DNA of 64,000 nt from Emergomyces orientalis (lineage: Eukaryota; Ascomycota; Eurotiomycetes; Onygenales; Ajellomycetaceae): assembly GCA_002110485.1 (NCBI GenBank), contig MOWL01000025.1, forward strand, positions 558,001 through 622,000, given 5' to 3'. Positions within the stretch are counted from its first letter, which is position 1. Each line of letters starts with the position of its first letter. The notes beneath the pieces were generated by a model. It was not told where the DNA came from and did no database searches. It worked only from the letters and a program-made list of their open reading frames with translations. Shown here in pieces: positions 24,095-35,218 of this stretch. The position numbers and the translations under genes are program-made.

Positions 24095-25210
24095 CAGCTT
24101 CGAATTCATAGCTACGATCGAGACGCAAAAACCCTATTGTCAACTTTTTTTGAAAGCGTATATATTTGTGTCCCGGCCTTTTACATAACGTCTTATTCAG
24201 GGGTCACTTGGTTATACCCCCATCCTACTTTGTTCATCATATATGAGCAGCTTACGCTTGCCTTTTTTTTTTTTTACTCGATTCACCGTCTGTGTTAGAT
24301 AATACTTTTGATTCTTCTTTTTTTTCTTTGTATGTCATTTTTGGATTAACATTATTCTTAGGTTTTACGTTTTTTTTTTTTTTTTTTTTGTTTTTCCCTT
24401 GCCTCCACAGATTGCATGGGGCGTGCTCGGGCTCGGTTTGTTAAATTTACAGTCAGGAGAGAAAGGGTCGAAGCTTTTCAATGGACAATGCAGGGTATTT
24501 AACGATGTACTAGATAACAGAGATACTACATATAGCATGCCATTAGCATATAGCATATAATATATAACTATACATATAATACATCAACATATCAACAAAT
24601 AATGATCGTATCTATTTTTCCTTCGATAGTCAAATTCCAAGGTGTCCAATCCCTGCAGCGATGTCATCATCAATACACCCTTCACCCACCGTTTGTACCA
24701 GCGGTACCGTATTTTCGAACACAAATACAAACCCATACCGTATAATACGGGGTATGTGGCGGAGGAAACCGGTTCTAGCCTGGTGACAACGGTACCGTAT
24801 CAACCGTACCAAACCTGTCACGGAATTTTCCCACCTCAAACGGGACCCGTTAAACTTCCAAGGTTTTGCTGCTGGTTGCTTCCAGCTCTCTGTCCATCTC
24901 AATCGCCCCAAAAAGTTCCCGTTCCACCTCCAAACCCCATTTGATACACACAGACGTATTATTCAGTCACTCTTTTCACTTCTACGTTAACAATTTTCTT
25001 TTGTCTGCCGTTTCTGTTCCCATAGCAAATACTTTTTCCCCATCTTTTTCCCATTTTGGCACTGGCGCTGGCAAGAAGGAAATCGACCACTACACTGAGT
25101 TGCGGCGTGGGGAAGATAACGAAAACATTGCATACGCGAAAGAAATAGTTATATAAATACCCACCCAGGTATATATACCGCAGCCGCGAAAGCAATGACA
25201 GAGTCTAAGG
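24095..25210. other. Intergenic spacer between GH47 and ldb17 genes
   Basis: Begins with T-rich 3'-flank sequence, including a 20-T run at 24370-24389. The middle (24700-24815) carries repeated ACCGTA elements and an inverted repeat, described separately. The rest, up to the ATG at 25211, would be the ldb17 promoter and leader. No gene or RNA was recognised. Confidence 0.5.
24703..24810. promoter_or_regulatory. Cluster of ACCGTA-type elements upstream of ldb17
   Basis: GGTACCGTAT occurs exactly twice (24703-24712 and 24791-24800), ACCGTACC once (24803-24810), and between them the inverted repeat CCGTATAATACGG (24738-24750). Such density of one hexamer in about 100 bases suggests a protein-binding site cluster. 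The factor is unknown and the function is inference. Confidence 0.35.
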
Positions 25211-28200
25211 ATGGAACTCGAAGCGTCGCACAACAATTTGGAGGATGGGAAATCAATCTGGGATGGTGAGTTTCGGCGCAAGCTGTTTTTTTTCTTTTAT
25301 TTTTGGCTTTTGCCCGGGTGCGGGCCAGTGTTGTTACGATTGTTGGTGCTGCGAACGGATATATCTACTCTCGCATATGCTGTTGGGTTTGCTTGGCCCA
25401 AATATGTATATGGGCGCTAGCTATATCTGCTTTGTTTCCTCTTTTGTTCCGGGTTTGGGTTGCGGGAGGTTTGATTTGCAGTCATATAATCCCCCGTTGA
25501 GGCTAATTTTTTCTATCCGAAGCGAAGCTAACTTGCCCATTTCTGTTCTTTGCGTTATAGAACTCGATGCCGTTTTCCATATGCCATGCGACTCTCACGC
25601 TGCTATCGATAATGTGCTCCGGGCTTATTTGGAATTGACGACTAAGTGTAAAGGTGTGTTGTGTGCCCTTGCGTGGTATATCGCCTCGTAGGAAGCGTTT
25701 CTATCTTAAGAGGAAGAATAGTGGAAGGAACATTATCTTTTTTACAGTATGGATAATCGATTTGTGGCTGTCAACAGAGACTGATGTGTGCTCGCCTATG
25801 AGTAGATATTTTCCTTTCTTCCGAATATGAAATCTCCCAGTGCTCAGAGAGGCTGCTTGCCTCGGAGCTCTTCGTCGCAAATGCAGATTATATACGACGG
25901 CAGATCATATACTGCTTGCTACAGGTATAGACTCGTCTCTCTCCATTTCTCTTTTTTCTCTTGTTGGCGAAGTTGTGACTCACGAAGCTTTGGGGCTTTC
26001 TCGTGCTGTAGGACGATGCACCAGATGTACTTTACGTAACAGCCTCACTTCTTCTCTTCGATGGCCGACAAAATGAGCATACGTTCGAAATGATGAATAA
26101 AGAGGGGACGTTTGTACGGCTGCTAGAGCTTATTCAGTCTCCAGAACATTTTGATGGTGACGGTGGAGCTGGACTACACCGCCTGTTAATGAGCTTAATG
26201 TACGAAATGTGTAGGATTCAAAGGATTAAAATCGGCGATTTAGGTGAGTGAGGTCTTTTGTTTTGTTACTAGGGAATAGGGAGCGGGAGATATGTTAAAG
26301 ATAAAACGCCCTGAATTTGGGTGGGGGGCTTAGAGCACATCTCAATGTTTTCCGTCTCTGGAGATTTCCCTCCTCTTTGCTGGGGCCCCTGCGGATAATT
26401 GTGTTGCAGTTTCGCTAATTTATGAAATAGTACTCGTGGACGACGATTTTGTGAAGCATCTGTTTGAAATTATTGAAGAGCTTTCAGGCGATGTCGACGA
26501 TCCTTACCACTATCCCGTGATTAGAGTTCTGGTAAGTTCGCATTCACAGTCTAAGGTGAGTGAGACTGTTTAGAATATTAATACATACCCCCTACTTGTA
26601 GTTGGTTCTTAATGAGCAATTTATGGTCTCGGCGCATGACCCGTTACCTGAACGATCGTCATCGGTCCCTCTCACGAATAAAGTCATCAAAGTCCTTTCG
26701 ATGTCTGGTTCTGCTTATAAAACATTTGGAGAAAATATAATTCTCCTCCTTAATCGCGAAAGTACGTAAATGATAACCACGTTTTTGCCGCCGTCTTCAA
26801 TTTCAAAATTTCGTCTAACGCCAATCTATAGGTGAAACTTCCCTTCAACTACTTACATTGAAACTGCTTTACCTTCTTTTTACCACACCGTCAACTTATG
26901 AATATTTCTACACAAATGACCTTCGAGTACTGGTTGATATCTTAATTCGTAACCTTTTGGATCTCCCGGAAGAAGCTGCCGCACTTCGCCATACATACCT
27001 TCGCGTTCTCTATCCCTTATTGGCGCATACCCAACTCAGACATCCACCACATTATAAACGAGAGGAGCTGAAAAAGCTCCTGGGAATTCTTGTCAGGGGC
27101 CAATTTTCTCATGATTCAGAGGAACATGAAAGGATCCTTCATTTTGACGATGTTGATGAAACGACGAAACGATTGGTGTTGCGATGTAGCCAAGTGGACT
27201 GGCTTGCCGATCCCGAGAAATCGAAACAGAAACCTAAGCCAGAAATTAATGCGGAAGCCCCTGTAGAAAAATATATTGAAGAAGCAAGTTCACCCATCAC
27301 TACCTCGTCTGCCTCGCCGGAGCCAAGTTCTCCTCGCAAACTTACCGGGCGCCGTTCCTCCCAAACAATATCATCGCCTCTAAATATAAAACAGGCGGAG
27401 GAACTAGGTATGCGCCTCGAAACAGCTCGTTCCTCGGAAGCCAGCGTTGTCGAGGTTGCGGTCCACAAAGAGAAGCCCGGTGTCACGGTTCCAAGCCGCA
27501 AAGACGCTTCGAAAGCTCCACCAGCACCTCCACTCCCGAAAGAAAAACCACAACCCCCTAAAGCTAGACGTTGGCGCGGACGTCGTGAACAGCAGGAAGA
27601 AGACGAGTCCGCAGCGCAAAAGGCTGCAGATGGAGATTCTAGTGCTGTAGGACAGTCTGCTGCACGTGTGAGGAAACGTTCAGTTAGCCGCAAGGGCTCC
27701 GGATCTGCACCCCCCGCGACCCTACCTACAGACTCGAAATGTACATCCGCCGATATATCAACGGCACAAACAGCCACACACGAGCGCCCAGTTCCGGCAG
27801 TAGTCGTCCCCAAAGCACCCACCCCACAGCCATCCACGAGTTCTCAAGCCCCTGCTCTCCCGCCACCACGCAGATCCTCACACTCCGTCCCTCCACAATG
27901 CCATGTCAGCCACAATCCAGTTTATCATCGCCTTCGCCAGCCACCTCCACCACCACTACATCACCATCCCAACTCCCAAAAACTTAATCCACCTTCCCAG
28001 TCACCTTGCTCAAGCCATCTACCATCCTCCCCAGCAAGCCCCGCGATGTCTGCTTCGACTGGTCACGTCACGCCCCAGAAGCCGGAACCGCCAAAGACCC
28101 GACGATCGCGGGGCAAAAAGTCCCAGCAGATAGTTGATGGGAAAACTCCTGACGATGCTGCTACTGCTTCCGGGATAGCGGTCGTACATAATAACGATAA

Positions 28201-28363
28201 TAACGAAAATAATGAGAAAAGCAACGAGATCGGCTATCATGAGCAAGGAGTGGTGGTTTCGTTGCTTGAAACGACGATTACCTGTCATAATACCACAGGC
28301 GTACAGTCTCCTGATAGGATACAGGATGGAGTGCGCAAACTAAAGGTGGGGGAAGCGGGTTAA
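25211..28363 (+). CDS. ldb17: SPIN90/Dip1/Ldb17-family actin regulator
   Basis: Seven exons were assembled: 25211-25265, 25561-25653, 25806-25924, 26012-26243, 26431-26531, 26602-26761 and 26832-28363, giving 763 aa with every junction in frame. All introns are GT-AG (gtgagt, gtgtgt, gtatag, gtgagt, gtaagt, gtacgt donors). The first 430 residues form a helical armadillo-like domain, with readable blocks [60 protein letters not shown] and [19 protein letters not shown]; this is the DUF2013/SPIN90 leucine-rich domain. The rest is Pro/Ser-rich with [24 protein letters not shown] stretches that may bind SH3 domains. S. pombe Dip1 and mammalian SPIN90 activate Arp2/3 without a mother filament, and yeast Ldb17 acts at endocytic actin patches. 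The orthologous role at hyphal endocytic sites is inferred. The C-terminal 27.9-28.04 kb part may be misframed (see findings). Confidence 0.88.
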
Positions 28364-28848
28364 CCGGGTGTCCCCTGTTGGGGTGGATTTTTATTGCATG
28401 CATGGACTGGTTTATAAGGGTGCTTTCCCTCCATTGTCTGCAGCGGCTTTTTGTTTCGTTTTCTTCCCATTTGACTTCAAGGAGTAAAGGAGGAAGGGTT
28501 TGCTCTTTTTATTCTGTACAAAGGAGTTCTTGTTTATTATTATTAATATTATTTAGTAAGATTATCCTCGCGCTCTCTATGGTTGTTATTATATTGCGCT
28601 CTCTCTTCTGAAGTATTATGCAGAATTGGGACACGTCCTACAGAGGTAGATACAGATAGAAATACGAACATTGAGAAAATACTATTTTCCCTCATTTTCA
28701 AACTGACAATTTGCTCATTTTTATTATCGATATCAACCACCAAGGGAAAGAAGGGAACGAGTCCAAAAACGCCTCCAACCTTCCCAACGTAACCTAACAT
28801 ATATATGATACGTCGTAATAACCAACAGTAGAAGCCCTTAGGCTTCAT
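28364..28848. other. Convergent spacer between ldb17 and P450 genes
   Basis: This spacer contains the 3' ends of two convergent genes. It is AT-rich with tattattattaatattatttag near 28535. Nothing else was recognised. Confidence 0.5.
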
Positions 28849-30912
28849 TCATTCTCTTTCATCCGCCCTTCTTTTCGCCCTAATCTTCCCCGCAACGGGT
28901 GGCATGACAACCTCCAAAATCCAAGGGCTCTCGGGCCGTACCGCTACCTCCCCCTTCCCATCAGTTCCTGGCACTGGCACTAGGCCTACATCATAGTTCA
29001 TGAGCAAGCAGACCAAGAGCATTTTCATCTCAGCCTCTGCGAGGAAGCGACCGGGACATGTGTGTCGACCATGGCCGAAAACGAGGTTGTTGACAGATGT
29101 CGCGGTGAAAGTTTGCATTGCTGCTGCTGACGCGGCTGTTCGTGTACCTTTAACGGCGACACTGCTGTCATCATTTTGATCACTATCGGGGCCAGCGTTA
29201 CCCTGTCCTTGTCTCCGGTTTGCAAACCGCCAGGGGTTGAACTTGGCGGGATCATCAAAAATGTTCGGATCGTAGTAAATACTGCGTGTGAGGATGGAGA
29301 CCATTGATCCCTTGGGAAGGGGGACACTGGTAGTCATGGCATCACTGCTACCGTCTTCACCATCAATAACGGGAGAATGGACATTATCAGCAACGACCAT
29401 GCGCGCGACGGAGCGATGTATGAAACTGTACATTCGCGTGGTTTCGCGCATTACGCTGTCCATCAAAACAAGTTTGGAGAGGGAGACTTTTGTCCAACCA
29501 TCTCTCTTCTTTTCATTTTCGGCAGATTGAGCGGTGGGCGGTGGGATTGTGTAACATTCCCTGGGAAGCACGGATGCAATTTCCTCCCGGAGTAAAGCTA
29601 TCGTGTTGAACTCCTTGTCGGATGCGAGAATGTTGAAGATTACATTTGTCGCGGCCGCAGCTGTTTGATGGAAGGAGCCCAAGTTGTTGAGACAGACACG
29701 GTAGGCGAGACTGTGCAGGTTGTGTAGCTCCTCGTTGGAGCGCTCCTTTTGAGCGAAATGGAGCATTAGTTGGAGTTGGTCTTCGGGTTCATCGTTACCA
29801 CCACTGGTCCTGTCGTGATGGCGCTGGTATTTTCCCTTCTCGGACTGCTGTCGCGACAACAAGTTCTCCAAACGCGCTTTTATCATTGGCTTTAAAATTC
29901 TTTCCAGTTTCCAGGTTTTTAAACGGAGTGGGAGGTACAATATTGGACATAGGATAGGGCGGAGTGGTACAGGTACGAAAGGGACCATGCCCGCGTTGGC
30001 GACGAAGAGATCCACGAAACTAGAGGAGGCGCGGAGGTATTCTTCATCCCTGCCTATGATATGAAATTAATATATGGGTACGTAACTAATAAATAGATAT
30101 GATTCCCAATGAAAACTGGGCGAAAATGTCCACCTAAAGCATCGGCACATACACAGCGGATCACCAACAGTAAACTGGCTCGACCCCTGCGCAATTAAGA
30201 GCTTCAATGTATCCCACAGCGGTATCTCCGTCCACTCGTTCTTGTTCGGAATCCGCCTCTCAACCGCATTTCGCATTTCCTCACCCAAAGGTCCCAGGTA
30301 TCTGTCAAGGTTGCGATTCACATCGCGATTGAGGATCGGAGTTAGCCATGAATCCGTGACGTACTTGTGGTGGTCGGCTGCCCAGTCGATCTGGTCCAGC
30401 TCGCGGAATGCCGCTTGCATGCTGAGAACATTGTCCGGTTGGGTCACCAACCATCGCAAGGTGCTCTTGGGTAAGAGGATTTCAGTCCGCAATCCGAGAC
30501 CTGGGACAAGGCATGGCTGGCCGTGTTTCAGGTACTGTTAATGGGCTTCGTTAGTCCGCAGCGTAGAAGAAAGGGGGTAGTGAGAATATAAAGTAGAATA
30601 GACGGCAGCCCTAGATGAAAGCAATGTTTATACTTTCAAACTACTACTCACAATCTCGTATGCTTCTTTAAACAACCCCTCACAATTCGTAAAATATGCT
30701 AGACGAGTTTTGAGACTAAATCTACCTTTCATACCATCGCGGACTCGGGGAATGCCAGGATATTCGGCAGCGGAAAACCAGCAGTAGATAGAAAGCAAAC
30801 CGATACCGACGGTGTTAACCAAACATGCTAACTGCAAAAGGCTCAGGTTGTAGATGAAGTTTGCTGTAAGTGGCCATTTCGCAAGTATCATATCCGGTAT
30901 CAATAAAGCCAT
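28849..30912 (-). CDS. Cytochrome P450 monooxygenase
   Basis: Three exons, 30652-30912, 30153-30534 and 28849-30053, give 615 aa. Introns are 30535-30651 (gtgagt / taacag) and 30054-30152 (gtatgt / catag); the second junction restores PLCRDEEYLRA. An N-terminal hydrophobic segment (about 14-46) anchors the protein in the ER membrane, followed by the hinge YPGIPRV. P450 signatures are the I-helix-like FHQTAAAATNVIF, the K-helix ExxR in MRETTRMYS (about 417), the PERF-like NPWRFANRR and the heme loop FGHGRHTCPGRFLAEAE with the thiolate Cys near 543. It is longer than average because of insertions at about 285-310 and near 500. The look resembles fungal ent-kaurene oxidase-like (CYP68/CYP503-type) enzymes, but the substrate is unknown. 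No terpene, PKS or NRPS gene lies nearby, so cluster membership is not supported. Confidence 0.9.
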
Positions 30913-32520
30913 TACGCATATGGTTTTTGCTCTGTTTCCCGGATGAACTTGCGACGCCCAGGTAATCTCTCAGCAGTTCTGGAAAGCAGAACCGTATTCT
31001 TTTGTCATTTCCTCGTACTTATAGAAAATGAAACCGCAAGACAATGCATGTGGCATAAAAGAAGGTAAGGTGATCAAAAGGAAAGAAAATCATGTCCAAC
31101 CCTACGTGCGTACACGTTCAAGTTACCAGTAAAGGACGCATGGGCTTCGGGTTTACTATAACAAATCCGATATTTTCTTGCGTGGGAACAGGTAATAAGA
31201 CCTAATGTAACACCAACGGAAAAATAATACGATGATTTTCGTCGTTTTCCCTTGCGCAGCTAGTGATCAAATCGAGGTTCCAATGGTAGCTAAACTAAAT
31301 TAGCACGTTTGAGTGGAGACACATACTGGCGCTCTTTTTCTCCATTGATTTGCCATTCAGGGAATCGATTAAGGAACAGTTGCTTACTGAAGCCATACAA
31401 TAAATAAGACGCAGGGGTTAAAGGATCATTCAATAATCTAGAGCTCCTGGCCCAGTAAAGCAGATGCAGAAGTTGAAGAGGATGATATTTTACTCAACCC
31501 TACGCCCTGAGGCTCTGGAAGCTGGAGAAGTACTAGTTGATGCCTTCCAAATAAGTCTACCTCGGAAAACCCTCCACTGCTGCATATGTTCCGATCTCAG
31601 GTTTAAGAGGTTGAACTTGGAGGGCCTCAGATAGGGTTAGGTAATGGGACTTCAAATCCAGGATGAAACACTCCGGTGTCTATGTTTAACATCCATGTAT
31701 ATGAGACGTGGCTTCAGAAGAGCTTCCTTCCCCACGAAAGACAGGTCTATCCCAAACCAAAGCCGTAATTTGCAAGCACAATAGACCCTAAATTTCTGGG
31801 AGCTACTTGGAGGCGTTTGACTCCTCTTTTTGTCTTGCGCTGGTGCCAGCTACCGGGTAAATATGAAGCTGGCCAAAGCAGAATCAAGAAACAATTGACA
31901 GGGTGTTTGCGTATCGGACAGTTACTGTAACTACTGGCCGAGAGGATCAGTAAGGATACCAAAACATTGTGGTAGGCCATATAGTCGCCAAGTAACTGAA
32001 AACCCCGCAAACGGGCGGGGAGGTGCAAATCCAAACAGGCGAACCCATGCCAATTTTAAATTTGGGGGGCTTGCCGCTTTCATGGAAAGCCATCGACGGT
32101 CCAAGAAATGACCTCGGGGGCCGTGTATATACCTATCTAGGTAAGGCCTTAGACATGTATCCCGATGGGTCCTGATGGTAGGATATGTCCTGCTTGATAT
32201 CTGGCGTATGTCCGGACATGGTTCCAATTGCTGACGAGCCCATGATAGGCCACTAGATGCGAGACCAAGTGCGCTAGTTTTTGGCTTTGGGCTGCGAGTC
32301 AAAGAAATTTCAAGCCATCAGCGCTCTTTAAACTTCTCCCTTAATAATGAGCTATTTAAGAAATGGTAGTATGAAGAGCAAAGCAGGTTGAGATTTGATG
32401 AAAGGGCTAGGAAATGTATGCTGAAATCGAGTTCACGGCCAGTGCGAAATAATTATTGGTACGAAAATTATGAAGATAGAGCTTTCTTGGTAGTTGAAAT
32501 TAAGCTTATTTAGGTGCTAT
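30913..32520. other. Intergenic spacer upstream of the P450 gene
   Basis: Promoter side of the P450 gene, then AT-rich sequence. Open frames such as 31931-32302 on minus lack domain content and look random. No RNA gene was seen. Confidence 0.45.
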
Positions 32521-32522
32521 TA

Positions 32523-33233
32523 ACGTAACTAATCCATAAGCGAGCGAGCCATATATCTAGAATACTATATTATATATATTCTTTTCTGGTTTATTATTGA
32601 AGTTGAACTAGATTTCTGTAAAATGCAGTATATAATACCAGATTTTAAGTATTTTACTGTGACGGCGAGCTTCCTGCCAAGCAGCTAGCCGTAGATTTTC
32701 TCTGGAACTCTACTAAGAATACGTAGATATATCGATACTAGTAGACGGAGGAGATTCGTATACAGAATTCAACGTATATATTGCATTAGATCAGAACGAT
32801 CCGTTGGCCCCTCCGTAGATTCCTCTATCCGATCTACATAAGATCTATATAACCGTCATAGATTCTCCGCTTCCCCGGATGAGATATATGAAGAGATCTG
32901 TGCGTCGCGTTTACGAGATCCGGAACTAGCCTCTCTCGTACTATACCGAATTAGGAACTTAGCCCTAGATTAGCCCTAACCCTTAATCAGCGTTCTGACA
33001 TTTACATAAATTACTATCTAATTTTTGTAATATAAATACTGAGATCAGCTAGCAGTTTAGAAATCAGAAAAATATACTATTAATATTATGTTTAATCAAA
33101 TATTAAAATACCCAATCTATATATTCAGTAATTGTTGAGATATAATGTTGTAATTTATTGCATTTTGTACTCCATATATATATTTGAGTGGCTTGCTCGC
33201 TTATGTGGCTCGCTTGCTTATGGATGATTATGT
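32523..33233. mobile_element. TA-flanked terminal-inverted-repeat element (MITE-like), interrupted by a solo LTR
   Basis: The left end (from 32523) reads ACGTAACTAATCCATAAGC, and the right end read on the minus strand from 33233 is ACATAATCATCCATAAGC. The match continues into GAGCGAGCCA versus AAGCGAGCCA, about 30 bases of inverted repeat with three transitions, one adjacent T/C difference and one single-base gap. Each end is flanked by TA (32521-32522 and 33234-33235), the target duplication of the Tc1/mariner-pogo superfamily. A second, imperfect copy of the TIR core follows inside the right arm (33185-33203). There is no transposase frame, so it is non-autonomous. Removing the 348-base LTR insertion leaves about 363 bases, a typical MITE size. 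Confidence 0.75.
32658..33000. mobile_element. Solo LTR of a retrotransposon with 5-bp target duplication
   Basis: The 343-base segment begins TGTGACGG and ends TTCTGACA, so it has the TG...CA (TGT...ACA) termini of an LTR. It is flanked on the left by TTTAC (32653-32657) and on the right by the same TTTAC (33001-33005), a 5-bp target-site duplication as made by Ty3/gypsy and Ty1/copia integrases. No internal coding region or second LTR is present, so it is a solo LTR left by recombination. It sits wholly inside the TA-flanked element, so it inserted later. Confidence 0.75.
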
Positions 33234-33235
33234 TA

Positions 33236-33907
33236 ATGTCTCTATGTCTCTTATCAACAACCCTAATATGAGAACCAAGAAAATGCTTAAAAAGCAAACT
33301 TTTACACAGTATCCCTTTTCCAAAGGAGAGAGACCCTCTAATAGCGATGTCCCATGATTATTTTCTGAACAGTTTTGCTAGTAAACTCGTGATGCATTGT
33401 AGGCTCCCTGTTATGCACTTTCTCATCCCCTTAATGTGATTACGTTAATCTGAGACTGTATTGTCAGCCAACCACCAGTTATGTATATAGAGCCAACAAT
33501 GTACCCATTAACCATTGGAATAAAATGTGATTGAAATGGTGATGACGGTCATGTCTTGTTATTCTGTTCAGTGAAATGTCCGTTTCTGCCTTGTTAGACG
33601 AGTGGAAAATTTCATCATTCGTTGTATGTATCTATCAGAGGAACGGGGAGGTTGGCTATCTGTAATTGGAAAAAAAATAAAAAAAATAAAAAACCGGGGT
33701 CGGTTAAAACAAAGGGGGTGAAGTTGTCTTAAACATCCTTCTTCCCACCCCGCCTTTATCGTGTATTCACACCGCGTTGATAAAAAAAATTAAAAATAAA
33801 GAGAAGGGTCAAGCTCGCTAAATAATGTCTCCAAAAATTCAGGGGGTTTATTTACTCCACGCAAAAAGAAAAAGAAATAAAAAAACCCAAAAAAAAGTCC
33901 AATTATT
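33236..33907. other. Spacer between the transposon relic and the GH17 gene
   Basis: AT-rich sequence ending in A-rich tracts near 33670-33800 that flank the 3' end of the minus-strand GH17 gene. No gene was seen. Confidence 0.45.
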
Positions 33908-35218
33908 TCACAAAATCCCCCAAAACTTCTCCGCTCCAAAAGTCCCCGCGTTATCCTTCTTCCAGTTATCATCGAAAGCAGAAAACAAAAATAACCCGGC
34001 CTCATCATCATCTGCAAAGATATCCATCAAACTCTGCAACGCCAGCCGCTGATTCTTCGTGGATGGAACTGCCTTCCCATTCGATTGACCGGATTTCGGC
34101 CAGCCGGATTCCGTAATAATGGTCTTCTTTCCTCCTCCTGCCGCAGCCGACACACGCTTCATCTGCTCTTTGACAAACTCTCCCGCACGAGATGCATCGG
34201 TATTAGGGTCGAAGAAGGCATGGCAATTAGCAGCGCAGTAATCGGAGGCTTTGCAGAGTTCTGGGTTGGCAATGAGCGCGACGAACGTGTCGACGGTGAC
34301 GACAGGGCCTTGGTAACCAGCTGCGCGCAGTTTGGAGCGGGCGGTATTGACAGCCTTGACAACAACGTCGGCGGACGCTTGGCCGCTGTTGACAAGTTCG
34401 TTGCCGATAGAAACGGTAGTGATGATTGACCAGGAGGATTTGGCGCCCTCAATGAGGGTTTTTAAGCCGTTATCGAGGTCATTGATGTCGAAGATCCCGG
34501 CGAAGAGTTTCTTGTTGTGTTTCTTAGCGGCGGCCACAATTTTGGGGACTTGGTCGCAGTCAACGCCGTAGAAACGGATGGTGTTGTATTTGTCTAGTTT
34601 GGAGAAGTCGTCGTCGACTTCCCTTTCGGACTTACATCCGCCGTCGCTTCGGTATGGGGAGTAGCACACTCCCAGTCCCTTCGTGGGTAAGTCGGACACC
34701 CTAGGCTCTTTTGGCGGTGGTGGAGGTTGTGGAGTTGAGGTTTTACTGGGCAAAGGAAGTGGAATGGGCAAGTAGGATAGGTTAACGACCTTAGATTTGC
34801 CGCCAGCAGCCGTATCAGCATTAGCTGGAGGTGAAGGCTGAGGCGGTGGTGGACCTTTAGGTTGGATATTCTTGTTTGAAGGACCCTTAGGGGACGGGTG
34901 GTCTTGGCTAGTAGTCGCCGCCGGAGCTGCGTAGGTAGACACTAGGCCTTTGGTCTCGGTCCTTATGGGCTTCCCATTCTGGTTAACCCAGACGACGACC
35001 TCCGGCACATCGACAACGACATAGTTTGTCAATGTCTCGCGCTTTGCATTTTGGGGCCGATAGGCTACCGTCAAGATATATCAGCGTCCAATTGCACAGT
35101 TGGGTCTAGTGGTAGCTATTGGAAGCGGATAGCGAGAGAACTTACGTTGCGGGAGGGCAGAGGTCACGCTCAACAAAGAGAGCGCGGTAATGGAGAAGAT
35201 ACCAGTCTTCATTTTCAT
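33908..35218 (-). CDS. Secreted GH17-type cell wall glucanase (Scw/Bgl2-like)
   Basis: Two exons, 35146-35218 and 33908-35064, give 409 aa. The intron 35065-35145 has donor gtaagt and acceptor cggtag. The first exon supplies a signal peptide (MKMKTGIFSITALSLLSVTSA) that would be missed without splicing. A Pro-rich linker follows (about 60-145), then the catalytic domain starting GLGVCYSPYRSDGGCKS. The GH17 catalytic pair is visible: the acid/base Glu in TVSIGNELVNSG (about 247) and the nucleophile Glu in TIITESGWPKSG (about 343). The chain ends in KFWGIL with no GPI signal, so it is probably soluble or wall-trapped. The closest named relatives are fungal Scw11/Scw4-type beta-1,3-glucanases or glucanosyltransferases, which remodel beta-glucan and act during cell separation. 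The precise activity (hydrolysis or transfer) is not deducible here. Confidence 0.88.

Noticed and set aside
32960..32985. Telomere-like CCCTAA units
   Set aside because: Only degenerate copies (AGCCCTA, AGCCCTAACCC) within the solo LTR; not a telomeric array.
35100..35140. tRNA-like GGTCTAGTGGTAGC
   Set aside because: Lies in the GH17 gene intron with no matching B box or acceptor stem.
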